Assembly (NCBI RefSeq): GCF_035474595.1
Contig: NZ_DATIND010000084.1
Coordinates: 1 to 64,000 of the forward strand
DNA: 64,000 bases
Source of the DNA: Longimicrobium sp.
Lineage (GTDB): Bacteria; Gemmatimonadota; Gemmatimonadetes; Longimicrobiales; Longimicrobiaceae
Direction: 5' to 3'
Shown: piece after piece, positions 7,044 through 15,236 of the stretch
Position numbering within the stretch: the stretch's first letter is position 1
Layout of the letters: every line of letters begins with the position of its first letter
Translations under genes and position numbers: made by a program
Notes under the pieces: generated by a model
Told to the model about the DNA's origin: nothing
The model's database searches: none
What the model saw: the letters and a program-made list of their open reading frames with translations, nothing else

Positions 7044-8494
7044 GCGACAAGGTAAGGCCGTACCTGTACTACGACGTGGCGCTGGCCCTCTGCTCGCGGT
7101 GCCTGCGCAAGGTGGAGGGAAAGATCCTCTTCGCGGACGGCAGGGTGATCCTGGAGAAGCGCTGCCCCGAGCACGGCCGCGAGCGCGTGCTGGTGGCCGA
7201 CGACGTGGAGTACTACAAGCGCAGCCGCGAGGTCTTCATCAAGCCGCCCGAGCAGCCCAACCACAACCAGACGCCGATCCGCTACGGCTGCCCGTACGAC
7301 TGCGGGCTCTGCCCCGACCACGAGCAGCACTCGTGTCTCGCGCTGATCGAGGTCACCGACGCGTGCAACCTGAAGTGCCCGGTGTGCTACGCCGAGAGCG
7401 GCCCGCACCGCCCCGACTTCCGCCCGCTGGAGCTGATCGAGCGGATGATGGACGCGCTGGTGGCCAGCGAGACGCAGCCCGACGTGGTGCAGATCTCCGG
7501 CGGCGAGCCCACGCTGCACCCGCACTTCTTCGAGATCCTGGAGGCCGCGCGCGCCCGCCCCATCAAGCACCTGATGGTGAACACCAACGGGCTGAAGATC
7601 GCCGAGGACCGCGAGTTCGTGCGCCGGATGGCGGAGCACAAGCAGAACTTCGAGATCTACCTGCAGTTCGATTCGTTCCGCCGCGAGGCGCTGATGGAGC
7701 TGCGCGGCGCCGACCTGCGCCGCATCCGCCGCAAGGCGCTGGAGCACCTGAACGAGTTCGGCATCTCCACCACGCTGGTGGTGACGTTGAAGAAGGGACT
7801 GAACGACGACGAGGTGGGGGAGATCATCCGCTTCGCGCTGGAGCAGCCGTGCGTGCGCGGCGTGACCTTCCAGCCAGTGCAGGCGGCGGGACGCCTGGAG
7901 GATTTCGATCCGGCGACGGACCGGCTGACGCTGACCGAGGTGCGGCGCGCCATCTACGAGCAGTCCGGCGTGTTCCGCGCCGAGGACGTGGTCCCCGTTC
8001 CCTGCCACCCCGACTGCCTGGCCATGGCGTACGCCTTGAAGCTGGGCGGCCGGGTGCTGCCGCTGACGGGGATGATCGACCCGCAGATCCTGATCGAGGG
8101 CGGCAGCAACACCATCGTCTTCGAGCAGGACCCGGGGCTGCGGCAGGCGCTGTTCCGCGCGTTCAGCACCAACCACTCGCCCGAGAGTGGCGCGGCATCG
8201 CTCCGCGAGCTGCTCTGCTGCCTCCCCACCGTGCAGGTGCCGGACGGGTTCGGCTACGCCAACGTCTTCCGCGTGCTGGTGGTGCAGTTCATGGACGCGT
8301 ACTCCATGGACATCCGCTCGGTGAAGAAGAGCTGCATCCACATCGTGCACCCGGACGGGCGGCTGATCCCCTTCGACACCTACAACCTGTTCTACCGCGA
8401 CGGCCGCGAGCAGCACTGGAAGCCGCGCCTGGCCGACCCGTGGGCCGAGCGCGGCCGCCTGCCGCTGCTGCAGACGCACGGAGGCGTGGCGTGA
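7040..8494 (+). CDS. Radical SAM protein resembling tetraether lipid synthase (Tes)
   Basis: A 484-residue protein with the canonical CX3CX2C cluster motif C109-NLK-C113-PV-C116. Upstream is a cysteine-rich N-terminal domain: CSRC (18-21), RCPEHG (C42), and CPYDCGLCPDH with C84, C88, C91, then C99. This order (zinc-like CxxC, CPEHG, CxxDCGLC, then ITD/VTDACNLKCP) is the layout of the archaeal tetraether-synthase/MJ0619-like family, which uses several Fe-S clusters to couple inert lipid carbons. QISGGEPTLHP is the GGE motif that binds the SAM amino group. It overlaps the Lgt-like gene by 4 nt and the next membrane gene by 4 nt, so lipid or membrane-embedded substrate chemistry is a reasonable inference. 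A different radical C-H chemistry cannot be excluded. Confidence 0.82.
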   Translation: MSDKVRPYLYYDVALALCSRCLRKVEGKILFADGRVILEKRCPEHGRERVLVADDVEYYKRSREVFIKPPEQPNHNQTPIRYGCPYDCGLCPDHEQHSCLALIEVTDACNLKCPVCYAESGPHRPDFRPLELIERMMDALVASETQPDVVQISGGEPTLHPHFFEILEAARARPIKHLMVNTNGLKIAEDREFVRRMAEHKQNFEIYLQFDSFRREALMELRGADLRRIRRKALEHLNEFGISTTLVVTLKKGLNDDEVGEIIRFALEQPCVRGVTFQPVQAAGRLEDFDPATDRLTLTEVRRAIYEQSGVFRAEDVVPVPCHPDCLAMAYALKLGGRVLPLTGMIDPQILIEGGSNTIVFEQDPGLRQALFRAFSTNHSPESGAASLRELLCCLPTVQVPDGFGYANVFRVLVVQFMDAYSMDIRSVKKSCIHIVHPDGRLIPFDTYNLFYRDGREQHWKPRLADPWAERGRLPLLQTHGGVA

Positions 8495-8949
8495 GCGACG
8501 AGCGCCCCGCCGGCGAGACGCCCGCGCCCGGAGAGACGCCCGCGCCGGAAGCGGACGCGTTCGCCGTCGCGGCCGATCCAAGCGCGACCGATGCGGGCGT
8601 GGACGAGCGGCCGGCGGGGATGGAGCAGCCCGCGCGCCCCATCCCGAGCCCGGTGCGGCAGGGGATCATGGCGGCGCTGACGCTCTTCGGCATCTCGGTG
8701 GGGGTGGAGCTCGCCGCGCTGCTGCTGGTGCGGCTCTCGGGCGACCCCAACGGGAACGTGGCGGGCATCTTCCTGCTCGCCGGCCTGGGGATCTTCGTGG
8801 TGGGGCTCTTCGCGGCGCTCACCATCACCACGAAGCTTCCACCCGCGGCGCGGCTGCCGTTCTGGGCGATGGGGATCGTGTGCATCTTCGTGACGATGAT
8901 CCTGTGGGGCGTCACCTGCGGCCTGGCCGGAACCCCGCGCTTCGTATGA
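8491..8949 (+). CDS. Small membrane protein, paralogue 1 of 3
   Basis: A 152-residue protein with a GTG start overlapping the radical SAM stop (GTGA). A disordered Pro/Glu/Ala N-terminus (1-50) precedes three to four hydrophobic segments. Landmarks are LSGDPNGN, TKLPPAARLPFWA and ILWGVTCGLAG. The same scheme (LSGD/LTGE, LP-xx-R-xx-FWA, WG-x-TC) occurs in the two genes downstream, so these are tandem duplicates. Unknown function; context suggests a membrane accessory of the Lgt-like/radical SAM operon. The conserved Thr-Cys at the end of the last segment stands out. Confidence 0.78.
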   Translation: MSDERPAGETPAPGETPAPEADAFAVAADPSATDAGVDERPAGMEQPARPIPSPVRQGIMAALTLFGISVGVELAALLLVRLSGDPNGNVAGIFLLAGLGIFVVGLFAALTITTKLPPAARLPFWAMGIVCIFVTMILWGVTCGLAGTPRFV

Positions 8950-8974
8950 CGGACGGCATCCCGAGGGTCGGCGG

Positions 8975-9334
8975 ATGAGGGAGCGCGACGACGTTCCGCC
9001 GCGCGAGCGGCCCGCGCCGGAGCACCGCGTCGCGCCGGAGACGGAGGCGGGGAGCCCGTTCCTGCAGGGCGTCCGCGCCGCGCTGGGGATCCTGGCGGGG
9101 ATGCTGGCGCTCGAGGCCGTGGCCTTCCTGGGCAACGCGCTCACCGGCGAGCGGCAGGAGGGAATGTTCATCCTGCTGGGGATGCTGATCGCCGGGGGCG
9201 GGTTCGCGGTGCTGGTGCTGGGCGGCGCGCGCCTTCCCCGTGCCGCGCGCGTCCCGTTCTGGGCGGTCGGGCTGATCTGCCTGGCCATTGCGTTCATCCT
9301 GTTGGGCGTCACCTGCGGCGTGATCGCCAGCTGA
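8975..9334 (+). CDS. Small membrane protein, paralogue 2 of 3
   Basis: A 119-residue protein starting 25 nt after the previous stop. A charged N-terminus (1-28) is followed by hydrophobic segments. It shows the family landmarks LTGERQEG, RLPRAARVPFWAVGL and ILLGVTCGV, matching its neighbours at 8491-8949 and 9651-10064. No catalytic motif. Probably co-transcribed with the radical SAM operon. Confidence 0.75.
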   Translation: MRERDDVPPRERPAPEHRVAPETEAGSPFLQGVRAALGILAGMLALEAVAFLGNALTGERQEGMFILLGMLIAGGGFAVLVLGGARLPRAARVPFWAVGLICLAIAFILLGVTCGVIAS

Positions 9335-9404
9335 TTGCGCGGTCCGGGAGAACGGTGCATCCGGCCCACTCACGTGCCGCCGTGCCCACGGACAGGCCCG
9401 GGCG

Positions 9405-9470
9405 CAGCCGGTCACCGGCGACTGAAGTCGCAGCAACAACTACGGGAAGCCTCGCAAACCGCGCGAGGCT
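9405..9470 (-). repeat. Double-hairpin intergenic element, X-type copy 2
   Basis: Reverse-orientation copy with first stem AGCCTCGC/GCGAGGCT and second stem GCGAC/GTCGC. It separates paralogues 2 and 3. The rest of the gap (9471-9650) contains no recognisable gene. Confidence 0.85.
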
Positions 9471-9650
9471 GATCGGCTCGGAAGCCAGTTCCGGCCGCGG
9501 AGGGCGCCTCCCTGTCATCCTCCCTGACGCCCAGCGCGGGGACGGCCCAGGACGACGCCGGTGGGTGCAGCGCGGATGCAGAAGCTGATCTCCCCCGGAT
9601 TGGGTACGATTCCCTGATCTTCATCCCCCAACTCGCTGACGGAGAGACGG

Positions 9651-10064
9651 ATGCGGGACGATACCGGGAACACGCCGCCGGAGTGGAGCGTTCCGCCGGA
9701 GCAGCCCGGCGGCGCGGGCGGCGGCGGGCGGGGATACTACTCGGGCCCTCCGCCCTACGGCGAGCAGCCCGTTCGCGACCCGGATGCCACCAGGCGCGGG
9801 GTCCGCGCGGCGCTGATCATCTTCGGGATCGTCATCGCCATGCACCTGGTGCTGTTCGCGGCGGTGAAGCTCTCCGGCGACAGCAACAACGCGTGGCTCT
9901 TCCTTCCCGAGGGCGTGCTGGTGGTCATCGCCGCGCTGGTGGCCGCGATCGTCGTTTCCATCAAGCTGCCGGTGGATTCGCGCGTGTCTTTCTGGGCGGT
10001 GGGCGTGGGGTGCATGTTCCTTTCCTTCATCATCTGGGGCGCCACCTGCGCGATCGCGCTGTAG
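9651..10064 (+). CDS. Small membrane protein, paralogue 3 of 3
   Basis: A 137-residue protein. Residues 1-45 are Gly/Pro/Tyr-rich and probably disordered; then come hydrophobic segments with the landmarks KLSGDSNNAW, IKLPVDSRVSFWAVG and IIWGATCAI shared with the genes at 8491 and 8975. A GGAGAG ribosome site sits at the correct distance. It is separated from paralogue 2 by a 316-nt gap holding a double-hairpin repeat, so it may be an independent transcription unit. It is followed by a strong terminator. Confidence 0.75.
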   Translation: MRDDTGNTPPEWSVPPEQPGGAGGGGRGYYSGPPPYGEQPVRDPDATRRGVRAALIIFGIVIAMHLVLFAAVKLSGDSNNAWLFLPEGVLVVIAALVAAIVVSIKLPVDSRVSFWAVGVGCMFLSFIIWGATCAIAL

Positions 10065-10087
10065 CGGCGGACGGAGGATGACGAAAA

Positions 10088-10125
10088 CGAGCCGGGGGCA
10101 CGCATCCGCGCGCCCCCGGCTCTTT
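10088..10125 (+). terminator. Bidirectional intrinsic terminator
   Basis: GAGCCGGGGGC pairs with GCCCCCGGCTC around about 13 nt, followed by TTTCC. It lies between convergent genes ending at 10064 (+) and 10149 (-). Confidence 0.75.
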
Positions 10126-10148
10126 CCGTCGACGGCCGATCCGGCGGC

Positions 10149-10703
10149 CTACCGGGCCGGAATCGAGTCGATCTGCTGCACCAGCCGCTGCCACACGCGC
10201 ATCTGCAGCTGGTCGCCCGCCATCACGAACTCGTCGCTGCCGATGCGGCCGCGCACGGTGTCGGCGCGGGCCAGCGTGCGCAGGTCGGCCACGGGAATGG
10301 TGTAGCCCATGGTCTCGTGCACCTGCACCATCCCGCCGCCGGACGCCACGTCGCCGTCGTGGCTGGCCTCGCCCAGGTTCACGCGCTCGCCGCGGTTGGT
10401 CAGCAGGATCAGCTCGTTGTCGCGCAGGTACTGCCAGCCGTTGAAGCTCGACGTCTCCATGAAGAAGTACACCTCGCCGGGCCGCGCCAGCGTCCTGCCG
10501 GGCTCGGTGAACATCGTGGTGGTCTGCACCATGTGGTTGCCCGGCATCACGAACAGCCCGGGCGCCACCACCGTCGTCTCGTCCTTGTACGGGTCGTACT
10601 TCGTCTGCACCGACTGCGCGACCGACTCGGGGGTCACGCGCAGCGCGGCGTTCACCGAGCACGCGGAAAAGAGCACGGCCAGCGCGGGAACTGCGAATTT
10701 CAT
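10149..10703 (-). CDS. Lipoprotein of unknown function
   Basis: A 184-residue protein with a lipoprotein signal ending VLFSAC. The remainder is soluble and beta-rich, with TTVVAPGLFVMPGNHMVQTT and a Gly-rich turn ASGGGMVQV. No named family recognised. It stands alone between a terminator and a repeat-filled gap, so no operon partner gives a clue. Expected location: lipid-anchored in the cell envelope. Confidence 0.7.
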   Translation of the reverse strand: MKFAVPALAVLFSACSVNAALRVTPESVAQSVQTKYDPYKDETTVVAPGLFVMPGNHMVQTTTMFTEPGRTLARPGEVYFFMETSSFNGWQYLRDNELILLTNRGERVNLGEASHDGDVASGGGMVQVHETMGYTIPVADLRTLARADTVRGRIGSDEFVMAGDQLQMRVWQRLVQQIDSIPAR

Positions 10704-10835
10704 CGATGTGCCTGTGGAGGGGAGGGAGAAACAGATGTTGATCGGGGATCAAAATATGGATTTCTCTCCGCCCCGCAATCGAAGACCAGATCCGGCGGAA
10801 AGCCGGCGCCTTCCGCCCGATCACGATCCGGACGC

Positions 10836-10898
10836 AGCCGGTCACCGGCGACTGAAGCCGCAGCAACAACGACGGGAAGCCTCGCAAACTGCGCGAGG
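10836..10898 (-). repeat. Double-hairpin intergenic element, X-type copy 3 (wobble intermediate)
   Basis: On the minus strand the second stem reads GCGGC/GTCGC, with one G-T pair: an intermediate between GCGAC/GTCGC (48-111) and GCGGC/GCCGC (28794-28846). The first stem has one mismatch. Confidence 0.85.
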
Positions 10899-11039
10899 GT
10901 GTTCAGCTCGGAAGCCAGTTGCCGGCCGCGGAGGCCGCCTCTCTTTCATCCTCCCTGGACGTGCGCAGCGCGGGAACGGCTCAGGAAGATGCCGGTTGGG
11001 ATCCGGCGAGGATGCACCAACCGAATTCCCGATTCTGGT

Positions 11040-11122
11040 AGAAACCCGTTCACGCAGAGATGCAGAAAAGCGGAGAAGCAGAGAGATCCCCTTTCTGCTC
11101 CTCCGCTTCTCCGCGCGCAACC
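11040..11122. repeat. GCGGAGAAG-type inverted tandem hairpin
   Basis: Left half carries short repeats such as GCGGAGAAGCAGAGA and the right half their complement (TCTGCTCCTCCGCTTCTCC). It abuts the 3' end of the minus-strand gene ending at 11128. Similar CGGAGACG-type repeats occur near 2731-2755, 14070-14132 and 28045-28080. Confidence 0.6.
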
Positions 11123-11127
11123 CCGCG

Positions 11128-11484
11128 TCAGGTGATCGTCACGGTGACGACGTCGCCCTCGGTGACGGGGATGTTGAAGGTGCTGCCCACGTTGTCGCTG
11201 CCGATGGGGTCGGCCAGGATGCGCAGGCTGGTGGTGCCGATCACAATCCCCTGCGGGATGAGGAAGTCCGCCGACGACGCGGGGTTCACCACGCCCAGGC
11301 GGCGCCGGTCGGTGCCGGTGACCACGTAGATGGTGTACGCCGCGAAGGCGGTGTTCTGCACGTGCACCGTGGTCCGCGTGCGCGGCCGGGCGGGGGTGGT
11401 CCCGTTCTGCCCGCCGGTGGCGCAGGCGGAGAGCAGGACGAGCGCGAGCAGCGTGGCGCGGCGGCGGAGCGAATGCGCGGTCAT
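11128..11484 (-). CDS. Small lipoprotein of unknown function
   Basis: A 118-residue protein starting MTAHSLRRRATLLAL with a lipobox VLLSACA. The mature part is Thr/Val-rich and looks like one immunoglobulin-like beta sandwich (TTVHVQNTAFAAYTIYVV, ending VTEGDVVTVTIT). Unrecognised family. The start at 11484 was chosen because the signal peptide begins there. It lies just downstream of the TonB-plug gene on the same strand and could be co-expressed, though an 18-nt signal for this is not visible. Confidence 0.68.
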   Translation of the reverse strand: MTAHSLRRRATLLALVLLSACATGGQNGTTPARPRTRTTVHVQNTAFAAYTIYVVTGTDRRRLGVVNPASSADFLIPQGIVIGTTSLRILADPIGSDNVGSTFNIPVTEGDVVTVTIT

Positions 11485-11591
11485 GGTCGAAGTCCGGGGC
11501 TGATGACGAACGGCGGAGCGCACCGCGCGCCCCGCCGTCCATGCTTTGCATGAAGAACGCCACTCCCGGGGCACGCCGGGGGGCCGCGCCG

Positions 11592-13874
11592 TCAGTGTGT
11601 CCGCGCGTACCGCCGCGTCCAGACGAGTACCACGCCGCAGCCGGAGCCCTGCCGCCGGTACTCGGCGGGAACCTCGGTGGCGGCGCGGTAGACCTCCACC
11701 GCCTCCACGTCACCCGGCTGCACCTCGTCGGCGATGCGGCCGCCCTCGACGGGGGTGAACACGCCGTCCACGTACAGCTGCACCGGGCACCCCGCGCCGT
11801 CCGCGGGCGCGGCGGCGGCGCTGGAGACGCGGGTGCGGTCGCCGCGCGGCTGGTTCAGCGCGGCCGCGGCGGTGTCGGCGCCGGCGGGGGCGGCGCGCAT
11901 GTCGTCGCTCCAGCGGCCGCCGCGCGCGGCCGTCATCACCACCCGCTCGCCCGCGGGGTCGCGCACCACCTGCACGCCGGGAAGCCCGCGGAAGAGGTCC
12001 ACCAGCCGCGACGCGTGCCGCCGCTCCACCTCCTCGCGGGCCAGGTACACGCCGCGCCCGGAGTGCCGCCGCCGCTCGAAGTCCGCCAGCCCGCGGGGCG
12101 CGGCGGGCGCGTCGGCCTCGCGCACGGTGACCCCCGCCGCCGCGGCCACGGCCTTCACCTCGCCCAGGTCCGCCTCGGCGGCGCGCGCGTCGGCGGAGAT
12201 GTCCTGCCAGTGCGGGACGCCGGCCTGCAGCCGCACCTCGGTGCCGCCCAAATCCACGCCGCGGCGCCGCATCCCCAGCTGCAGCGGGCGCCCCTCGGGA
12301 ACGCCGCAGAGGACGTAGAAGCCCTGCGGGTCCGGCCGCGTGGCCACGAACTGCGTGTTGCTGCGCGTTTCCCGCCCGCCCACGATGGTCCGCGTCCAGG
12401 TGGCCGAGACCAGCGCCGTGTCGCCCTCCGCCCCGCGCACCGTGCCCAGCAGGATGCCGCGGTTGGGGTGCAGGGTGCTGTCGGGGCAGAGCGCCGCCGC
12501 CACCGTGGCCCACCCGGGAACGGCCAGGTCGGCGGTCACGGTCTCGCCCGCCTTCAGCGTCACCGTCTTCGGCGCGGCCGAGGCGGCCACGGGGCCCAGC
12601 CCGGCGTGGGTGAAGGCGAGGGTGTACGTGCCCTCGGCCGGCGCCTCCAGCCGGAAGCGGCCGTCCGCGCCCGCCACCGTCTCGGCCTGCGTGCCCGAGA
12701 AGTAGACGCGCGCGCCGGCCAGCGGGGCGCCGTGGGTGCTGTCCCACACCACGCCCTGCACCGCGGCCACGGGGCCGGAAAGCAGGCGCCCGTCGCCGCC
12801 CGCGGTGCCGGTGACCTCGCCGCCGTTCTCGCGCACGGCCACCACGCGCAGCCGGGTGTCGGCGTTGCGCGAGATGGCGGCGGCGCGCATGGACATCTGC
12901 AGGTCGCTTTCCTGGAGCAGCGGCATGCGGATGGCCCAGCGGCTCACGATCCACGGCCCGTTGCGGAGCCGCGCGTACTCCACCGTGCCGCCCACGCGCG
13001 GCGACTCGCTCTCGGGCGGGCCGCCCACGTAGCGGTACTCCACGCGCCGCAGCTCGGCGGTGCGCCGGTCCAGCCACATCACCCCCGCCAGGTCGGGCAC
13101 GGCACGGCCGCGCACGGGCTCGAAGGCGAGGCCCACCAGCGCGCTGTCGGGCCCCGAGGTCACGTGGAAGCAGTGGTCGTTCATGAACTCGTCGCTCAGC
13201 ATCACCTCGGCGTCGGGGCCCCAGTAGAAGGTCGAGTCGCCCTGGGCGGCGCGGATGAAGCCGTGGCGGCTGAGCTCGGCCGGCGGAGCGCTGACGAACG
13301 GGTGGTCGGCCACGCGCCCCACCACCTGCCGCAAGTCGCGGGTGACGGCGCCGGTGCGCGCGTCCAGGTCGCGCGTCCAGCGCACCACGTCGTAGCGGTA
13401 CAGCCGCTCGCGCTCGCCGTAGGCGGTGGCGTTCAGCGCCTTGCGCGCCTCCTCCCAGAGCGTGGCCGTCTCCGCCGCGCGCTCGGGGCGCCCCGTGCAC
13501 CGCCGTCCGGAAGCGGAGACGCGGATGGCCTGCAGGGCCACGGCGCGCCCCGAGGCCACCAGGCGCTCGCTGCGCGTTTCCCCGTCGCGCAGGTCGAAGG
13601 CGGCGGAGACCACGGTGGTGTAGCCGATGCGCTCGGCGCGCAGCGAGTAGCGCCCGGCGCCGGGCGCCCGGATGGTGAAGGCGCCGGCGCGGTCGGTGAG
13701 GGTGGCGGCGCGCTGGTGGCCGGTGTTGTCGACGAGCGCCACCAGCACCTGCTCCACCGGCTGCCCGCCCGGCTCCAGCAGCGTGCCGGTGACCGTCTGC
13801 GCGGCGGCGGGAATGGCGGCGAGCGCGAGTGCGGCCAGGGCGGCGGCGAGCGGAAAGGCGCGTGAGGGGGACAT
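11592..13874 (-). CDS. Exported carboxypeptidase-regulatory-like/TonB-plug protein without a barrel
   Basis: A 760-residue protein with a clear signal peptide (1-25, AAAQT cut). Residues about 28-110 form a carboxypeptidase regulatory-like beta domain (VTGTLLEPGGQPVEQVLVAL); a second such domain lies at about 370-450 (VQGVVWDSTHGAPLAGARVY). The C-terminal part carries a TonB-receptor plug-like segment: LVDLFRGLPGVQVVRDPAGERVV, then YVDGVFTPVEGGRIADEVQPGDVEAVEVYR. No 22-strand barrel follows, so this is not a complete TonB-dependent receptor. The middle (110-360) is unassigned. Such plug-only proteins are common in Gemmatimonadota-like genomes; a role in envelope carbohydrate or peptide sensing is guesswork. 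Confidence 0.8.
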   Translation of the reverse strand: MSPSRAFPLAAALAALALAAIPAAAQTVTGTLLEPGGQPVEQVLVALVDNTGHQRAATLTDRAGAFTIRAPGAGRYSLRAERIGYTTVVSAAFDLRDGETRSERLVASGRAVALQAIRVSASGRRCTGRPERAAETATLWEEARKALNATAYGERERLYRYDVVRWTRDLDARTGAVTRDLRQVVGRVADHPFVSAPPAELSRHGFIRAAQGDSTFYWGPDAEVMLSDEFMNDHCFHVTSGPDSALVGLAFEPVRGRAVPDLAGVMWLDRRTAELRRVEYRYVGGPPESESPRVGGTVEYARLRNGPWIVSRWAIRMPLLQESDLQMSMRAAAISRNADTRLRVVAVRENGGEVTGTAGGDGRLLSGPVAAVQGVVWDSTHGAPLAGARVYFSGTQAETVAGADGRFRLEAPAEGTYTLAFTHAGLGPVAASAAPKTVTLKAGETVTADLAVPGWATVAAALCPDSTLHPNRGILLGTVRGAEGDTALVSATWTRTIVGGRETRSNTQFVATRPDPQGFYVLCGVPEGRPLQLGMRRRGVDLGGTEVRLQAGVPHWQDISADARAAEADLGEVKAVAAAAGVTVREADAPAAPRGLADFERRRHSGRGVYLAREEVERRHASRLVDLFRGLPGVQVVRDPAGERVVMTAARGGRWSDDMRAAPAGADTAAAALNQPRGDRTRVSSAAAAPADGAGCPVQLYVDGVFTPVEGGRIADEVQPGDVEAVEVYRAATEVPAEYRRQGSGCGVVLVWTRRYARTH

Positions 13875-13971
13875 GCGGTGCCTTATCGGGAGATTTGCCG
13901 GCGCCGTTCACGCGGGTGCGGCACGAGGGAACGTCTGGCAGCAGGGAAATATGACAGGGGCGACAAAGGGT

Positions 13972-14063
13972 GCGGAAGTGCGGAAGTGCGGAAGTGCGGA
14001 AGTGCGTGAGTGCTGAGTGCTGAGTGCTGAGTGCTGAGTGCTGAGTGCTGAGTGCTGAGTGCT
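13972..14063 (+). repeat. Short tandem arrays GCGGAAGT and GAGTGCT (left arm)
   Basis: About five 8-nt units (13972-14006) followed by eight 7-nt GAGTGCT units (14008-14063). A reverse-complement array of AGCACTC units lies at 14251-14365, so the two can pair into a long stem that loops out a double-hairpin element. Confidence 0.9.
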
Positions 14064-14159
14064 GACCTTACGCGGAGGCGCGGAGGATTCGTGACGGCAC
14101 GGAGTTCTCCGCGCCTCCGCGCCTTGATGCGTGATCTCCGCCGGGATAGTGCGGTCGCG

Positions 14160-14207
14160 AGTCCGCGAAGGCGGACTTCGGGCCGTTGTTGCCGCGAATT
14201 CATTCGC
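14160..14207 (+). repeat. Double-hairpin intergenic element, Y-type copy 1
   Basis: First stem AGTCCGC-GAAG-GCGGACT (14160-14177), linker GGGCCGTTGTTGCC, second stem GCGAA-TTCA-TTCGC (14194-14207). It sits between the two complementary short-tandem arrays in the gene-free stretch 13875-14366. Confidence 0.88.
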
Positions 14208-14250
14208 CGGGGGGGCCACAGCTGCCAGCCCGTCGCTCGGTTTCCCCCTT

Positions 14251-14365
14251 CAGCACTCAGCACTCAGCACTCAGCACTCAGCACTCAGCACTCAGCACTC
14301 AGCACTCAGCACTCAGCACGCACTCAGCACTCAGCACTCAGCACTCAGCACTCAGCACTCAGCAC
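14251..14365 (-). repeat. CAGCACT tandem array (right arm)
   Basis: About sixteen 7-nt units with one interruption (CAGCACGCACT). It ends at the stop codon of the minus-strand HAD gene, so in the direction of transcription the mRNA runs from the stop codon straight into AGTGCTG repeats. Confidence 0.9.
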
Positions 14366-14366
14366 C

Positions 14367-15059
14367 CTACTCCACCCGCTCCGCGTCCGGCCCGATCAAC
14401 CGCGCCAGATCGTACTCCGCCAACTCGCCGATGCGCTCCAGCGTGACGTCGGCGGGGGCGAAGCGCGAGCAGAGGTCGGGGTCGAGCGCGTAGTGGCCCT
14501 GGCGCGGGAAGACGGTGGTCAGGCGCCCGCCCCACACCTTCCGCATCTCGTCCAGGATGCGGAGCTTGTCGTCCACCATCACGTAATGCCGCGCGGGATA
14601 GCGCTCCTCCACGTCGTCCAGCATCTCCTCCTTGTGGATGTAGATGAGGACGTTTCCCTCCACCGCGTCCCACAGCCCGCTCCGCTCCACCTTGCGCGGC
14701 TGGAACACCACGTCGCCGTCGGAGAGGATGACCACGGGGCCCCACCGGCGGCAGTGCTCGATCACGTCCAGCGAGCCGGGATACAGCCGGTTGGCGAACG
14801 GGTAGTTGACCAGGTAGGTGCTGACGGCGAGCAGGTTGGGATCGCGCGGGTGCTCCACGCGGAAGCGCTGCAGCGCGCCCAGGTAGTCGGCGTACCCCAG
14901 CTCGCTCCGCAGCTCCTCGAAGGTGTCCCAGTACCACTGCGCCCGCTCGCCGCCGAAGGCGCCGGTCAGGTGGCGCCTCAGGTCGGCCGTCACGCGGTCG
15001 TTGTCGAGCAGCGTGTTGTCCACGTCGAACAGGAACACCACGTCGTGGCGCAGGCTCAT
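14367..15059 (-). CDS. HAD-superfamily hydrolase
   Basis: A 230-residue haloacid-dehalogenase-type protein. Motif I is FLFDVDNTLLDND (nucleophile D12, acid D14), motif II is LSDGD (112-116), and K123 in PRKVE fits the motif II/III Lys. HYVMVDDKLRIL supplies the acidic motif IV. The helical cap domain (about 20-95) is of the type seen in phosphoglycolate phosphatase-like enzymes. HAD enzymes hydrolyse small phosphate esters; substrate cannot be told from sequence. The stop codon directly adjoins a tandem repeat array rather than a classical terminator. Confidence 0.85.
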   Translation of the reverse strand: MSLRHDVVFLFDVDNTLLDNDRVTADLRRHLTGAFGGERAQWYWDTFEELRSELGYADYLGALQRFRVEHPRDPNLLAVSTYLVNYPFANRLYPGSLDVIEHCRRWGPVVILSDGDVVFQPRKVERSGLWDAVEGNVLIYIHKEEMLDDVEERYPARHYVMVDDKLRILDEMRKVWGGRLTTVFPRQGHYALDPDLCSRFAPADVTLERIGELAEYDLARLIGPDAERVE

Positions 15060-15236
15060 CGTCCGTCATCTCCCGTGCGTTTGTCGGTGCGGCGCGAAGG
15101 CGGGACGATACGTCGCCCGTGCGCGCCGGGCCAGCCGCGCGGCGGAATCACCACTCTGGCGCAGGGGGATGGGGATGATGACCTTGCAGGCATCCTCACC
15201 TCCCCGTGGATCACCCCCATCTCTCCCGATCCCGCC

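Noticed and set aside
11541-13865. Long plus-strand frame opposite the TonB-plug gene
   Set aside because: His/Arg/Ala-rich antisense shadow without a ribosome site or any recognisable domain.
14251-14365. Possible CRISPR array
   Set aside because: Units are only 7 nt and directly adjoining, with no spacers; it is a simple tandem array.
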